A stretch of DNA of 64,000 bases from Diadema setosum. Lineage: Eukaryota > Echinodermata > Echinoidea > Diadematoida > Diadematidae. Position 1 is the first letter of the stretch. Each line of letters begins with the position of its first letter. Positions 27,015 to 38,100 of this stretch are shown one piece after another. The stretch spans positions 28,822,682 to 28,886,681 of the forward strand of contig NC_092685.1 in NCBI RefSeq assembly GCF_964275005.1, written 5' to 3'. The notes beneath the pieces were generated by a model. The model did not search any database. It was not told the origin of the DNA and was given only the letters and a program-made list of their open reading frames with translations. The position numbers and the translations under genes are program-made.

Positions 27015-29860
27015 TTTATAGAGGAAAATAATTGTTGGTAAAATTGCAGGATACAATTCTATCTACACCTTTATACACCTTCATATTCACATTTTATTTA
27101 TCCCTATAACATTTACGCATCCATTTTTTTTTTTTTTTGGGGGGGGGGGGCGCAGACTTTATGGACAAACAGACTATGGTCTCCATGTGCATGCTCACAG
27201 TTTACATCATTAGGTACACAAATGCATCTAGGTCTAAATAGTGTAGTTGAATTGACAGGGAAGAGCAAGAAATTTAGGTCAAGAGAGAGAAAAAAAAAAG
27301 GTCTAACACGTGTATCATTGTAGTTGTTTACCTGATATGTTGACATCATACTGCTGAATTGTGGCATTACATGTATTATTATTATTATTATTCATTATTT
27401 TTATTTTTTTTTTTTTGGCATGCTCGCAGCCTATAATGTCAGCATACACAACCATTTGTAGTGAGAAACCATTAGTAGCACATAATGCCTAGATCTGATA
27501 TCAATAGTGATCAAGTTTCACCCAAAGACATTTGCTCAGGATGCACAGTGCAGGCAGTTGTCCATTTAGCATAAATTACTCCTGTGACAGAGCCCTAAAG
27601 GACAATACTTAACTTTTGATTTATCTCTTGATTTCTCTGTGGATTTTCCTGATTTTCCTATCTTTTCTCTTTCTCTGCAGTAACAGTGTGTGGCATTATT
27701 ATTATTATCATTTGAGATTTGTTAATTCACTGATTATTTCTATTATCATTATTGCTTTTGCTAAATTGTTATATCATCATTTATTGCAATTATCATTATA
27801 ATTACTATTATCATCATTGCCACTATTATAATTACCATCATTATTGTAACTACTGCAACTGCTATGTACTACTACTATTATTATCCTTTCTTTTCACTAT
27901 CAAACATTCTGAAGTCATATTTAAAGTATTGTTTACCATTGGGAGCACTGATTTTCAAAATGTTTGAGTTATCACATTTGATGCATATGTGTAAGTCAGT
28001 TGTATCACAAAACATCCTACCATATAACAATTTTACTTTAAAGCCTAAAATATAAGGATATATTATTATTTTTCTCAATAAACCATAACTGTAGAAGGTT
28101 TATTCTAGAAACAGAATTGTTCACATTTCATATGTTTGACAATACCTAACATTGATTGCATTGATTAACATTTTTACATTGGTTATTTCCATCCCTAACT
28201 CACATTTTTGAAGCTCTAAAGCTGGGTTTTTGTTTCATCTGCAAATGGTAAATAATGCCTTTAGATGTCTTCCATTGCTTATCTGGATATTTCTTTGCCT
28301 TGTTGCATTCTGTGGCTTTTGTTAAATGACAAGTTCACCTTCATAGACATGTACATGTAGGTTGAGTGAATGGAGCAATATTAGTAGAACACATCAATGA
28401 GAGTTTGAGGAAAATCGGACAATCTGTTCAAAAGTTATGAAATTTTGAAGTTTCTGCTCAGTCATGGCTGGATGAGAAGACTGCTATAGCTTGTGATGTC
28501 ATATGAGTACAACTATATAGAGAAAGTATAAAGAAAATACAAGATATTCTAGCTTTCCTCATATAATAAAAGAACACTTGACTTCTCTCTTTCAGAAGTC
28601 AAGGGGAATTATATTACCCCTAACATAAGTCAGTAACAAGTCGAGAAAATGTGCACTTTATTCAAAAAGTCAAGTTTTGTGAAATTCTCTTTTTATTTTC
28701 CTTATATCGTTGTACGCATGTGACATCATACATTGTAGTAGTCTTCTCCTCCAGCAGTGATTGCACAGATATTTTAAAAATTCATAACTTTTGAACGGAT
28801 TGTCGGATTTTCCCCAAACTTTCACTGATGTGTTCTACTAACATTGTTGCCTTCACTCAATCCACATGTATATGAAGGTGAACTTGTCCTTTAACATCTT
28901 CAGTCCAAAAAACAAAACAATAGTGCTTTAGACATTTTCATTAATTTCCTCCTGTTCTTAAAGGAAACACGCAGTGAATAATCTGGGGTGGTCCCCATTT
29001 ATGAACACTGATTTATATGAATAATTCAGAGAGAATTTCATTTAAATTTAGACACGGTTAAATGTAATCGACTCTTTAATTTTCCTTTGTTTCTTTCAGC
29101 ATATTGTATGTATTTCCAAGTTGGCTGCACACAATCTGCTTCACTGAGATGCTTTCAGTAACTCACCACAGGGGCCATGGGATGTTTTTCTCTAAGGAAT
29201 ATAGCCTTATGTAAAAGCTTGAATTGACCATGACTATATTTTCCTTTGAGGGTGACCATACAAAATTGTAGCTTTGTTCGAGTACTTGATTGATATTTCA
29301 TACAAAGTATACATGATCCCACATAGTCATACTATTTGGACTGACAAAAAGTGAGAATAAAATGTAGCAAAGCATAAAATAAACACAAAGGTCCGAATTC
29401 TCAAAGCTGGAATAACTATTCCGCGGAATAGTTATTCCGGGGAATAAGTTTTTCCACCTTTGACAATAGATTTCGGGGAAGAAATCGCGTCATTTTACGT
29501 CTCGAGGGCCTGATTTGCATAAGAGGCGTAATAAGCGGTGTAATAAAGTTATTCCACCTTTGAGAATTCGGCCAAATAGTGTCCAAGGGCACAGAATGAT
29601 TAATTCTTTTGGAGGATCCTGAATCAGCAGGCGTGAACTTGTTTGTGGGTTTTGTTTTTTTTTCTTTCTGGATTTTTCTGAAACTATTTGGAAGCTTTAA
29701 GTTACTTTACAAAAAGTTATATAATTTGTAAAATTAGTAATATGACTTTCCAACTGGTGATTAGTATGAAAACCAGAAGGCACTCACCATGGCAAGCAAT
29801 TGATTCTATTGGAAGAGGCAGCTTTTCCAGAATGGGGCGGGCTTCGTAGGCATCATGCAT
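5255..29860 (-). CDS. VPS39: VPS39 (Vam6/Vps39-like), N-terminal half, 11 coding exons, 3' end beyond window
   Basis: Spliced exons (minus strand): 29860-29788, 25681-25616, 20938-20831, 17206-17112, 16011-15904, 14942-14850, 11850-11664, 10930-10810, 7848-7731, 6690-6561, 5433-5255. Every junction is GT-AG and the phases join without a break over 1278 nt (426 codons). The product starts MHDAYEARPILEKLPLPIES and matches animal VPS39 throughout: LLVGTKPGHLLVYSI, FSKKPIQQLE, CVAVRRKLQLFIW, VPDVPKAMSWC, CVGFKRDYFLI, PYIIAVLPKYVEVRT, QIQQLVEDKQFELAL and IQHIQNLYAFDLF. Residues of about 15-280 correspond to the citron homology (CNH) beta-propeller, followed by the start of the clathrin-repeat solenoid. 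In animals VPS39 is a HOPS subunit that binds Rab7 and tethers late endosomes and autophagosomes to lysosomes. The last visible exon ends in phase 0 at a GTGAAG donor. The rest (clathrin repeat, C-terminal zinc-binding region) was not found in 1-5254. Orthology is near certain; exact junctions rest on protein similarity and splice consensus. Confidence 0.95.
5593..5790 (+). mobile_element. tRNA-derived SINE
   Basis: A-box-like GGGCTCAGTGG and a perfect B box GGTTCAAATCC are spaced as in a tRNA gene, followed by a non-tRNA body. The body aligns with the reverse complement of 42150-42348, including the CATCCT and TCCTTTGGAGTGGAC segments. It is not a working tRNA: the acceptor arm does not pair well. 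Confidence 0.7.
6561..6690 (-). CDS. VPS39: VPS39 coding exon 10 (residues 324-366)
   Basis: Acceptor TCTGTACAG, donor GTACGG. It encodes RIQHIQNLYAFDLFQQHRFE and ESMKMFAKLGT, matching the family solenoid start. Confidence 0.93.
6767..7019 (+). mobile_element. SINE-like unit with conserved head and 3' hairpin, short copy
   Basis: Starts AAAAATGTCACTATGGCGAC and ends in a GCCTCTGG...TGGTGGAGAC hairpin plus A-run. Head and tail match 43562-44870. It lies in VPS39 intron 9. Confidence 0.55.
7731..7848 (-). CDS. VPS39: VPS39 coding exon 9 (residues 284-323)
   Basis: Acceptor GTTCCAG, donor GTGAGT. It encodes VYVASNNYIWRLEPVPLPRQ and IQQLVEDKQFELALHLA, the end of the propeller and the first solenoid helix. 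Confidence 0.94.
8129..10594. mobile_element. 2.47-kb pogo/Tigger-like non-autonomous element carrying a satellite array
   Basis: TA|CAGTTAAACTCGCCTAAGTC on the left mirrors GCGAGTTTAACTG|TA on the right. The sub-terminal zones are dense in AAGTCGA/TCGACTT motifs. CAGT ends with a TA duplication are typical of pogo/Tigger elements. There is no transposase: the middle is a short TTAACG-rich block (about 8430-8590), a 71-bp satellite (8754-10262) and a T-rich tract (about 10276-10318). It lies in VPS39 intron 8. Confidence 0.75.
8754..10262. repeat. 71-bp tandem satellite, about 20 units, with 142-bp dimer pattern
   Basis: Unit landmarks are AAATAAATGTCGGATGTTTG, then TTTTACGTTCGGAAATGAAT, then a CTCCGTACGATG-like end. 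Unit starts fall 71 bp apart (9066, 9137, 9208, 9279, 9350, 9421). Between 9066 and 9350 alternate units resemble each other more than neighbours do (CGGAAGATGC ends against CGTACGATGA ends), giving a 142-bp higher-order period. Outer units are more diverged. Confidence 0.85.
10810..10930 (-). CDS. VPS39: VPS39 coding exon 8 (residues 244-283)
   Basis: Acceptor ATCTGCAG, donor GTGAGT. It encodes QPYIIAVLPKYVEVRTVDPR and LLVQSIEVDKPKYITQG, strongly conserved in VPS39. Confidence 0.94.
11664..11850 (-). CDS. VPS39: VPS39 coding exon 7 (residues 182-243)
   Basis: Acceptor GATGGTCAG, donor GTGAGC. It encodes a variable loop (DLFTTGNASQAEPTV) and ALTWSDFPLVLG. The acceptor is the least certain junction of the gene: a second in-frame CAG follows 15 nt later. 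Confidence 0.85.
11987..12197 (+). mobile_element. TACTGTAAAAC-ended MITE, copy 1
   Basis: Ends TACTGTAAAAC and GTTTTACAGTA; internal imperfect hairpin built on GCATTTTAATTTCGCGAAT. Homologous copies: 26297-26507 (inverted), 42513-42723, and 33281-34030 (interrupted). Confidence 0.8.
12666..12694. repeat. (TG)n microsatellite
   Basis: About 14 uninterrupted TG units in VPS39 intron 6. Confidence 0.9.
13878..14095. mobile_element. MITE with ~30-bp inverted ends
   Basis: GCGCCATATATAAAGAGAGT and the mirrored ACTCTCCTTATATACAGCAC bound a 218-bp unit with no coding content, in VPS39 intron 6. Confidence 0.6.
14850..14942 (-). CDS. VPS39: VPS39 coding exon 6 (residues 151-181)
   Basis: Acceptor ACCTACAG, donor GTAAGG. 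It encodes PDLGVPDVPKAMSWCGNSLC then VGFKRDYFLIN, one of the best conserved stretches of the family. Confidence 0.94.
15904..16011 (-). CDS. VPS39: VPS39 coding exon 5 (residues 115-150)
   Basis: Acceptor TTTTCAACAG, donor GTAAGA. It encodes 36 residues including LCVAVRRKLQLFIWRSRTF. The first nine residues are glycine-rich (KGNSGGGVH). Confidence 0.92.
17112..17206 (-). CDS. VPS39: VPS39 coding exon 4 (residues 83-114)
   Basis: Acceptor ATATACAG, donor GTACGA. It encodes INVHELNHFTPITSIAKTKG followed by ATLFSTDMQ, matching the VPS39 propeller region. Confidence 0.92.
18180..18950. other. CpG-enriched block inside VPS39 intron 3
   Basis: CpG is visibly denser than in the surrounding intron, especially about 18360-18580 and 18660-18800. 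No conserved ORF or splice structure was recognised. It could be an alternative promoter, a non-coding exon or a GC-richer repeat. Confidence 0.35.
18991..19170. repeat. Tandem pair of ~109-bp units with CGATGCGG motifs
   Basis: AATAGTAAATA and CGATGCGG...AAAATCGATGCG recur about 109 bp apart (from 18991 and about 19100), each followed by a GACGAGAA segment. Confidence 0.6.
20831..20938 (-). CDS. VPS39: VPS39 coding exon 3 (residues 47-82)
   Basis: Acceptor TTTTGTAG, donor GTGAGG. It encodes GTFKVDLLKSFKSFSKKPIQ followed by QLECIPEMQIVISLS. The segment before FSKK is shorter than in mammals. Confidence 0.9.
21280..21374 (+). mobile_element. ~92-bp TTAA-flanked mini-MITE, copy 1
   Basis: TTAACCCGTTTAGGACGAG and CCGTCCTCAACGGGTT form terminal inverted repeats. 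The interior (GCAGGCGTCTATGGGAAATG) matches 25063-25154 in reverse. Confidence 0.65.
23938..24656. mobile_element. TTAA-type MITE, ~719 bp, long inverted ends
   Basis: GAAAGGGGAAGTCCAGGCCA and the mirrored CTGACTTCCCCTTTAA, each followed by TTTCATAATTTCACATCA or its complement. The right half has relatives at about 2645-2990, and 24241-24310 is related to 535-600. It lies in VPS39 intron 2. Confidence 0.7.
25063..25154 (-). mobile_element. ~92-bp TTAA-flanked mini-MITE, copy 2
   Basis: TTAACTATTGAAGATGGGC ... TCTTCAATGGGTTAA. The reverse complement aligns over its whole length with 21280-21374. Confidence 0.65.
25616..25681 (-). CDS. VPS39: VPS39 coding exon 2 (residues 25-46)
   Basis: Acceptor CCCACAG and donor GTGAGT flank a 66-nt exon encoding DQLLVGTKPGHLLVYSITGG, the propeller strand seen in VPS39 proteins. 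Confidence 0.92.
26297..26507 (-). mobile_element. TACTGTAAAAC-ended MITE, copy 2
   Basis: Reverse-complement homologue of 11987-12197, same length and ends. It has the best-preserved internal hairpin (TTAATTTCGCGAATTTCGCG). It lies in VPS39 intron 1. Confidence 0.8.
26980..27012. repeat. (CA)n microsatellite
   Basis: About 16 uninterrupted AC units in VPS39 intron 1. Confidence 0.9.
27690..27890. repeat. Cryptic (ATT/ATC)n low-complexity tract
   Basis: Interspersed ATTATTATC trinucleotide runs in VPS39 intron 1. They generate spurious tyrosine- and histidine-rich frames. Confidence 0.7.
28322..28894. mobile_element. TTAA-flanked long-palindrome MITE, family B copy 1
   Basis: TTAAATGACAAGTTCACCTT at the left and AAGGTGAACTTGTCCTTTAA at the right, with TTAA on both sides. 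The two halves are extended imperfect inverted repeats (GTAGAACACATCA, ACAATCTGTTCAAAAGTTAT). Homologue: 33404-33965. It lies in VPS39 intron 1. Confidence 0.85.
29390..29573. mobile_element. 184-bp MITE near VPS39 exon 1
   Basis: GGTCCGAATTCTCAAAG...GGAATAACT and the mirrored AGTTATTCCACCTTTGAGAA form ~28-bp TIRs. It lies about 215 bp downstream of the exon-1 donor. Confidence 0.75.
29788..29860 (-). CDS. VPS39: VPS39 coding exon 1 (residues 1-24)
   Basis: The ATG at 29860 opens MHDAYEARPILEKLPLPIES. The exon ends ...GCCATG|GTGAGT with one base of codon 25. This ATG is chosen because the protein start matches the family and no in-frame upstream ATG exists in the visible 5' UTR. Confidence 0.93.
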
Positions 29861-29993
29861 GATGCCCTCTTGAGCGGCTTCTTACAGTGACAACAGAGGT
29901 CAGGAGATTTCTTGGGACACGTCCTTCACCAAGGAGGCTTGTAACTCTTGATGGAAGACTACTCAGCTTTAATCTTCCATGCAAGACGCTTTC
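29861..29993 (-). other. VPS39: VPS39 5' UTR part of exon with short uORF
   Basis: A TTTTCCTTCAG acceptor at 29994-29996 precedes the start codon by 133 nt, so the first coding exon probably begins at 29993 and at least one non-coding exon lies further right. The UTR contains a 4-codon uORF (ATG GAA GAT TAA, 29980-29969), which could lower translation of the main ORF. A candidate first-exon donor (GGAATAG|GTAGGTAA) lies near 32180 but is unsupported. Confidence 0.5.
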
Positions 29994-32900
29994 CTGAAGG
30001 AAAATCAGCACAAATGTTGATACATTTTTTGGGTTAGTCAAAGAGATGCATTTCAGATACATATTTGATACCTGGTACATATTGTACATTAGGGACTTTT
30101 CGATTTGCACGTCCACATCCTGGACTGGGACACGTGATGATCATGTCAATTTATTAAGGCAATGTGCATGCGCAACAACCATCTACACATTCTCTCCCAA
30201 AATCCAGAATATGCTTTCCTCAATTTTCACGTCGTTCTCAATCTGCAACGATGGCCTTGTCATCGCGCACACTTCCTCACTTTTTCTGCCACTATAAATG
30301 CTTGCATTGACTTTACTGTAAATGGATTTAGTCACCCTTTACAATATTCTGCATGAATGCAGCGTTGGAAAGGTGAATTTTGAGAGAAGTATGCTGTATC
30401 CTAATCTTTGATACATGTACAAATAAAATGGATTGTCCTGTTCCAGAATAATCCATCGAATCACAGCACCTCGGTGATGCATCACAAACAAGCAACATTT
30501 GCATAGTCCCATGAACTCAATTTTGTGTTGTATCCTGAGAACTTGGCATCACTATCCAGCGTCACTGCTGCAAAAAATTGAATAGGTAAGAAAACATTCA
30601 TCATTTAATGCCACATGCATAAATGTTAGCCTTATTTTATTTTGTCTTTCTTCAAAATTCATTCAGTCTGTAAGGGGGAAAAGTATAGTGCCAAATGTCT
30701 GTCTGGTCAAGTTTTAATGTTCTTGTGACTGGCAGTTACATGGCAGAATTATGTTCATGTTGTGAACATGCATACAGAAAATAAAAATGAGTTCTAACTG
30801 GCTGGAGGTAGTAAAAAGTGAACCGCAACCATCTGGCACCTCTTGAGAACGAAAACAACGTCTTCATCCACACAGTCGAAATGTCCCTATTGTGATTAGC
30901 ACTAAAAGACACGAGACCACTGTACTGGATCCTCTTGGCACCATACAATACCCAATAAACATACAGCTGTTGTTATTGTTGTTGACCTAGCTACAAGCTT
31001 TATAATATTAGCACTTGGGTTAAACTATAAATTATTACGCTGTTTGAGCAATATCATACACTTAGCGAGTGCTCAAGAGTGCAATGTTGGCAATAATGGT
31101 ATAGCTCTAACTATACAGTAAAGGATATCACAAGTGCCATATAAAAAATGAGGCACTCTATTCCACCAGGCCAGGCAAAAAAGCTAAGCCTCACTGAAAA
31201 GAGTACATCATCATCTTAAATACTAGTCTATAAGTCTATATAAATTAAACATAGATATTGTTAGAAATAGACACCACCTCTGGCTAGGCCTCTATTCTAC
31301 AACATGTCTTATCGATACGTGTAGCAACACAACTAGGACTAACAGTAGATCCCAAGTAGACCCTCTGGCTCTACTGTATTGTACACTAGAGCCTATAATA
31401 TTAGAACCTCCACTACACTGACCTCTCTAGACTAGTGTAGGGTCTAACAGTTAGACTTCACTAGATGATTTTGTTACGGCTATCTGGACTTGGGGTTTTA
31501 GTAGCCCGACCAGACCCTGTGGGCTGTGTATAGACTAGTTAGGGTTTTGGGGTCTCAGTTACCAATGAATATTTTCCTTTTCTTATTACTGCCCTCTCTT
31601 AGCTCTGTATATAGACTATAAAGTGTAAAAATGCCGTGCCTGTGGACAACAGTCGGCGGTTTCGTTCTCATGGTTCTTGGCTGAAATCATGGCCCCAAAC
31701 TCATGCGCAGCAATGGAAATAGCCATATAATGCGATGGCATAGCAAATAGGTCTAACCTTTAAGATCTAATGCTAGACGTCTAATTTAGTAATTATCTAA
31801 AAGGGTCTAACCTGTTAGGTTAATGTTAGAATCCGTTGCTGTCTGACTGTACCGACTAGGGTAGATTACTGACTATATACCCGATATACCGAGTAAACTT
31901 ATCTGGCTCGCATCACACACGTACAGATGTATGGAGCGACGTAAATTACTCGCTCACGTATGCCTATATTTTCTAGTGAAATGTACGACAAAATCCCAAA
32001 CACTCACAGATGTCTTCCCGTCTTCCAGTATGCTAGCTAGATTACTGAGGTCTTCCAGCAGTATGCTTTACTAGCTGGGCCTGTAGAGGTCTTTGGGGGC
32101 GAGATACAAAACTTCGTGAATGAAGTCGTTTATTCGCTTACGAACGAACGTAAGTGTACGTACAGTTACCTACCTATTCCGTATGTTGTACGGGCGGCGG
32201 ATCGCTCGCGGAGGTGGGAACCACTGCACTGGTGGGAACTACACCACCACCACCGGCGGCGGCGTCAATCATGTGAAGTAATACGAAACGTTGCCGAGTG
32301 CGTTCATCCCGTGATTATGGATCATTTATTGCTATACTAGTAAATGCTCAGTATCGTCTGCTAGAGAAATCCAGTCTTGTATATTAATGACGTGTACGCA
32401 GTGCACTGTTCTTATCATGCCATGAAATTTAAATGATTTGTCACGATGTTCGACAACTTTTTCATCCCTCATGCATACAAAATTATGGACAGAAAATCAT
32501 TTACTTGCTTTCCCCCTTTCCCTTCTACATCTACAATAATCTCCATGTCAGTTTTCAACTGTTTGACAAGAGTTGAAATTGTATCAACAACATAGTAGTG
32601 TTCATGTGCAAAATTAATACAAATTTATCATATGTATTCAGCTCAATGCATAGCCAAATGCCAGTTTTACACCTAGATGAAAACTGAAAATATGATAAAG
32701 ACCAATTAACGTTTCATTTTGTGTGCTCTTGATTGTGTCCCAGTTTATGTGTATGTATACAAATATACACGTATATTTAACATATTCGTATACATACAGT
32801 ATGTTTACATACCATATTATGTGTACCAGGAACATTCAATGTATTCTCATAAAGACTCCCATTAACAAATTTGTCCCTATGATTTTACTCTTGATACTGA

Positions 32901-33280
32901 TGATAAAAATTAAGATTAATTAAACTGAATAGTAAAACATCATGAAAATTTCAGATGAAATATATCTGGCATTAATCAAGTAATACAAAATGATTCAATT
33001 TTTAGATCTGCACAATCTGTTGATCATTGCAAAAACTATCTATCCAATATCACAAGAGGGTGTTAATGTCATTATAGACCTAAACAAGTCCACATTCCAA
33101 GATCATCGAAGCCCTATAGTGATATGATCTCATATTAGAAGTGATTGCCAACCAAATTAGAAAGGGAATCTAAAAACATTCCAGATCAAAAAGTAGTGAA
33201 TTCTCCAAATGTATAACCTGGGTACATAGAGTTAGATGCTAAATCATATTTGACAAATTTCTCTAGAGTTGTAATAAGAG

Positions 33281-34030
33281 TACTGTAAAACCAGAGACAT
33301 TCCTGGCATGAAACTTCCGCAAATCGGAGCTAACAACCTTTTTAGCTACATAAAGCTTTGGTGAATTGGCAACCAGCATTCACTACATTGTGTAGACAAA
33401 CTATTAAAGGACAAGTTCACCTTTATTAACATAAGGATTGAGAGAATGTAGCAATATTAGTAGAACACATCATTGAAAGTTTGAGGAAAATTGGACAATC
33501 CGTTCAAAAGTTATGAATTTTTGAAGTTTTTGTGCAGTCACCACTGGATGAGAAGACTACTGCAGTGTGTGATGTCACATGCGTACAACAATATGAGGAA
33601 AATATAAAGAGAATTTCACAAAATTTCATCTTTTGAAAAAAGTACACATTCCCTTGACTCGTTACTGACATACGTTATGGGTAATATTATTCCCATTGCC
33701 TTTAGAAAGAGGCAAGTCAAGTGCTCTTTTATTATGCGAAAAAAGTGAAAAAATGTTGAATTTTCTTTACATTTTCTTTATACTGTTGTACTCATATGAC
33801 ATCACGAGCCTTAGTAGTCTCCTCATCCAGCGGTTCCAACACAAAAATTTTAAAAATTCATAACTTTTGCATCGATTGTCCAATTTTCCTCACACTTTCA
33901 CTGATGTGTTCTACTAATATTGCTGCATTCTCTCAATCCTTATGTTTATGAAGGTGAACTTGTCAATCTTGGCTCCTTGCAAAATGTGCAAAAGTTTCAT
34001 GCACAGAATAATTTCTGGTTTTACAGTGTA
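33281..34030 (+). mobile_element. TACTGTAAAAC-ended MITE, copy 3, split by a TTAA MITE
   Basis: The left part is 33281-33403 and the right part about 33965-34030, ending GGTTTTACAGTG. Together they are collinear with copies 1 and 2. The 562-bp insertion between them is the TTAA MITE 33404-33965. Confidence 0.7.
33404..33965. mobile_element. TTAA long-palindrome MITE, family B copy 2
   Basis: Same ends and internal palindrome as 28322-28894. The right terminus has lost the last bases (CTTGTC then AATCTT). It is inserted in the MITE at 33281-34030. Confidence 0.85.
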
Positions 34031-35000
34031 TCACACACTCCTCTCAGCAACACCTCCACATCTAAAACAAAAATATATGAACGCAAAGAACATGTATTTA
34101 TATCAAAGTCTGTTTATTGACATTTGCTTTAGAAAAAAAAAAATGTCAACTGTGTGACACTGGTTCAATATGCACTTTGATAACCCTTATAACACTTGTT
34201 TTTCCACTTAATGCAGAGAAAAATGTGACTGACATTTAAACTACACTTTATGCTAACAGAAAATAAATGTTAGAGTAAATTATGCCAAAAATTGCAATCA
34301 AGTTAGTCAAGTTTCTCACACAGACAATATGAACAATGAACACGAACATACATCCCCACACAGTATTTGCAGTTGTAGCAGAAAGAAAAAAGCCAGAATC
34401 TTAGAGAGGAACAGAGATTATGCAAAACAGATGAGATTTTCACTCAAACTTGACTATAATACACTACAGAACAGTTCAGAATCAGTGCAGAAGCCTTTGT
34501 AATCATGTTAGACAAGAAGGAGCTTCCACTTTAATTACACAATATTTTACACACTATGTTGTTTCCAAGTTCAATATTTAGATGTCAACATACATGTAGT
34601 TCTCAATATGTCTGCAGAAAATGTTAATTTTTGCTCTACATAATGGGCACATATCCATCACATATGTGTGAAATAACGCTGTGATGATACAATTTCTATT
34701 GCGTAACGACCAAAATATATAATACAGATTTTGTATTTGCCAAACAAATATGCCCACAATATTGCAATCTGAGAATATATCTGAACAGGGTCACTACAAA
34801 ATGCTTCATAATCAATTACAACTTGGGTCACAGCAGTATCCATCGATATTCCAAATGAGAGTGAATCATAATACTGTGTGTAGCTTGTTCAAAAATACAA
34901 CTGCTAGGGCATGATTGATCATCACGTAATGTTCTACTTATCCACTACTAAACGGGGAGGGCGCCTTGGGAATAAAAGTTTGGTACAGCGACTTTTATTA

Positions 35001-35190
35001 CAGTGTACTCCCCTTATAACGAACACGGTTATAACGAAATTCTATTTATAACGAAGTAAAAATTCGGGCAAACAACATTATTCGCTCTATGTATTTTCAT
35101 TGTTTATTTGTTCGGCTATAATGAAATTTCGATATCATAACGAAAGAAAACTGCCAGTCCCGAGGGCTTCATTATAATGGGAGTCCACTG
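35001..35190. mobile_element. Tigger-like MITE, 190 bp
   Basis: TA|CAGTGTACTCCCCTTATAAC and the mirrored TAATGGGAGTCCACTG|TA, with TATAACGAA motifs inside each arm. Confidence 0.8.
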
Positions 35191-38100
35191 TATTTGCACT
35201 TTTGATCTCATAATACTCAAAAAAACAACTCATTATCCTGGCAAATCATGTCAGCCAGACCAGTTTCTTCGGTAGACTCTTTTTGGTATATTGTGAGCAA
35301 ATTCCAATGGTGAAAGATGATTTTTGAGCCCTTCTGACAACTACATTTTACCTTTAGATGGTGACCTTGCTGATCACATACAGGTTTGCATACACCTTAT
35401 GTACATGGTAGTTAGCTTGTGCTGCAGAGATCATGTTCTGTTGTCACTGGAAATGCCTTACGGGAAGATGTGTTGTTGACAAAAATGTTCACATTTATAA
35501 GAACTATCTTTGCAGTTCTTTGGAACTAATTCTGATATGTGAATGATGAAAATGAGAGAATATGCTGTTTCCACATAAGAATTCCCATAATACATTATTC
35601 AACCTCTCATATATAAAAGAGAGATTCAGTACAATTATTTGGTGTCAGTGCGTATGCAGGGATAATTTTTATGCTTCAAAATTCGAAACAAATGACAAAC
35701 CGATACGTTTTGCAGAAATGTCGAGGCTAATCAAAAGTCCTTTCATACATTGCGAGTCAACTGAAGATTAACAGTGAGAGATACAGGGTAATTTCATTCA
35801 CTTCACAATCTGTGCTTCATGCAGTGGGACCAATTATAATGCTTTACTGTCACACCAAACTTAACAGATACAAGGTTATTTGACATACGATATCTATATA
35901 TGCAGGAGTTCAAGTGTCATTACCTAAAGGTGCTATAGTGCCATGTTAAACACTTTTGAATGATCTTGAATCTTGCGATATCACAAGTTACAACATTCAC
36001 AGGCTCCTACCTTTGCTAGTTTTCACTAGCACCATTCATTAATCTACACATCCCTACCACGAGGAATGATTTGCTTTACAATAAAGATGACAACCTCATG
36101 TGACCTACATTCATTTAGATGATGATTCTCATTTTGGAACACATAAATGTAACACTAGCCATCAGTTGTTTACTCATATACGACATAATTTCAACCCTTA
36201 GTTGATTAGTGGAAGACCAGGATTTCATTCACTGTCAAATTGCACTCTGATAGAAACACACCTTACACTCTGACAGTATTCACATAACGCATTGACCAAA
36301 AGACATGAATAAAATAAACCACAATATTTACCATCTCTGCACTGACCCTCCTGGCCGCATGAATGAGCAAAAATAATAATGATAATAATAGGGTACATTT
36401 CCACAGCACAGCAGCCACAGATGTTATACATACACATATTCTCTCCTGTGGTGCGATGGGAGACTCCTGTCTGCCTGATTTCTTTAAGATAATATCTATC
36501 CAAAACAAACAAAAATCATTAAAAAACATCAAATATTTCTAAATTCATAAATTTGAAATATTACAAATACTTACAATTGCCCATAAAAAACAACAACAAA
36601 TATCTGAATGTATTAACTCGTAATAAAAAGAGATGTTTCAAAATGTCACAATATGGGTGATATGTACCTAGGGTTGCCTTATCAGCAATAGCACAGCCAT
36701 TCTTCAGGCTCTGTTACTTTCTTTCTAGTAGCCAGCCATTCACCTGCGTGAAGTATGGGCATGCTGGCTAACAAATCTATGTATTCATGTAAGCATGCAT
36801 TTAGCTTTAATAGGCAAAAATAGTGGCCCACAAGTTTAAAAAGCCAAACCAAGCTCTTTGACATCACAGAGATCCAATGTACTGCTTTCATACAGATCCA
36901 AAGATACATTTTCACAGTAAATATCACTTTATGTAAAGTCTCTACTTTGAAACAGATAACACATGAAAAACACACCTAAGTACAGGAAAAACTATATTTT
37001 ATCTGTAACAACAAATCACCGACTTTCATGCAGTAGATATTTCAAGTGCTAAGATAAGCCACATACAGTGTCATAATCGTCAGTGCATTTATTGACCAGA
37101 AAAAGAAAAGAAAAGAAGAAAAAAAAAAGGAGTAACCGCGAGTATACAAGTGTATAGCTACATCCTCAAAACTGTGATATTTTGTTTCGAAATACATGTA
37201 CACGTATCTACCGTAAGCAGTATATGAGTTGTCAAACTGTGCAGAATACAAAATGCATTAATTTCCCTTGAAGGTGAACAGATAGTAATTACTCAGTACT
37301 TATGTAACATGGGAATGCTTCAGAGAAAAATTAGACATCCCCCCTGAAAAAAATAACAACAACAAATGTATTGAACCAGTTAACAAACTCAAAGTTGTGG
37401 GGGTTTTCCATCTGCTTTTAGGGACACAGTATTCATATCAACTGCCACTTATAATCTAATTCTTCAGCTGTATTTTTATTGTTTTTTGTCATGTTAATAT
37501 GTTGTATTGTCAGGAGATTTTACTTCCATGACTGACTACAGTGATTGGAGGGAGTCTTCATAGAATATGAATGCAAAATGGACTGGTCTACCATGATCTT
37601 TTTATTCCTCTCATAAGTGGCTGCAGCCTTTGAGAATAAGCGTCAAATTACATGTTATTAACAAAGATGCATCATTTTCAGTTTTTGAGTTGACAGAACA
37701 CATTTGTATTTACAACCTAATCATTTCTGTTTTGAGATACAATTATATATATATATTTTTTTTTCATATGAGCTCATTGCAACGAATGTCACGGCATGAT
37801 ACTAAAGCTGAAGTGACAACAATGATACAAACCAAAAAATGGCAAAATGTTAAAGGCACTTGAACAAAATCGACAACAAAAATGCACACCAGAATATACT
37901 GACGAGACCTCTACAGTCAATGTTAAAGTCGGCACCATATGGTACTCGACTGAAAATAATCAGCTGATGCGTACACAAATTTTGCCGTTCTAGTCCCTTT
38001 GATGTGACTAACACATAGATCTCTTGAATAAGCAGAAATGATTTTTGGACAAAACTTGTACAGAAAGTAACAACAAATGTTAATGAGAACATAACAATAA

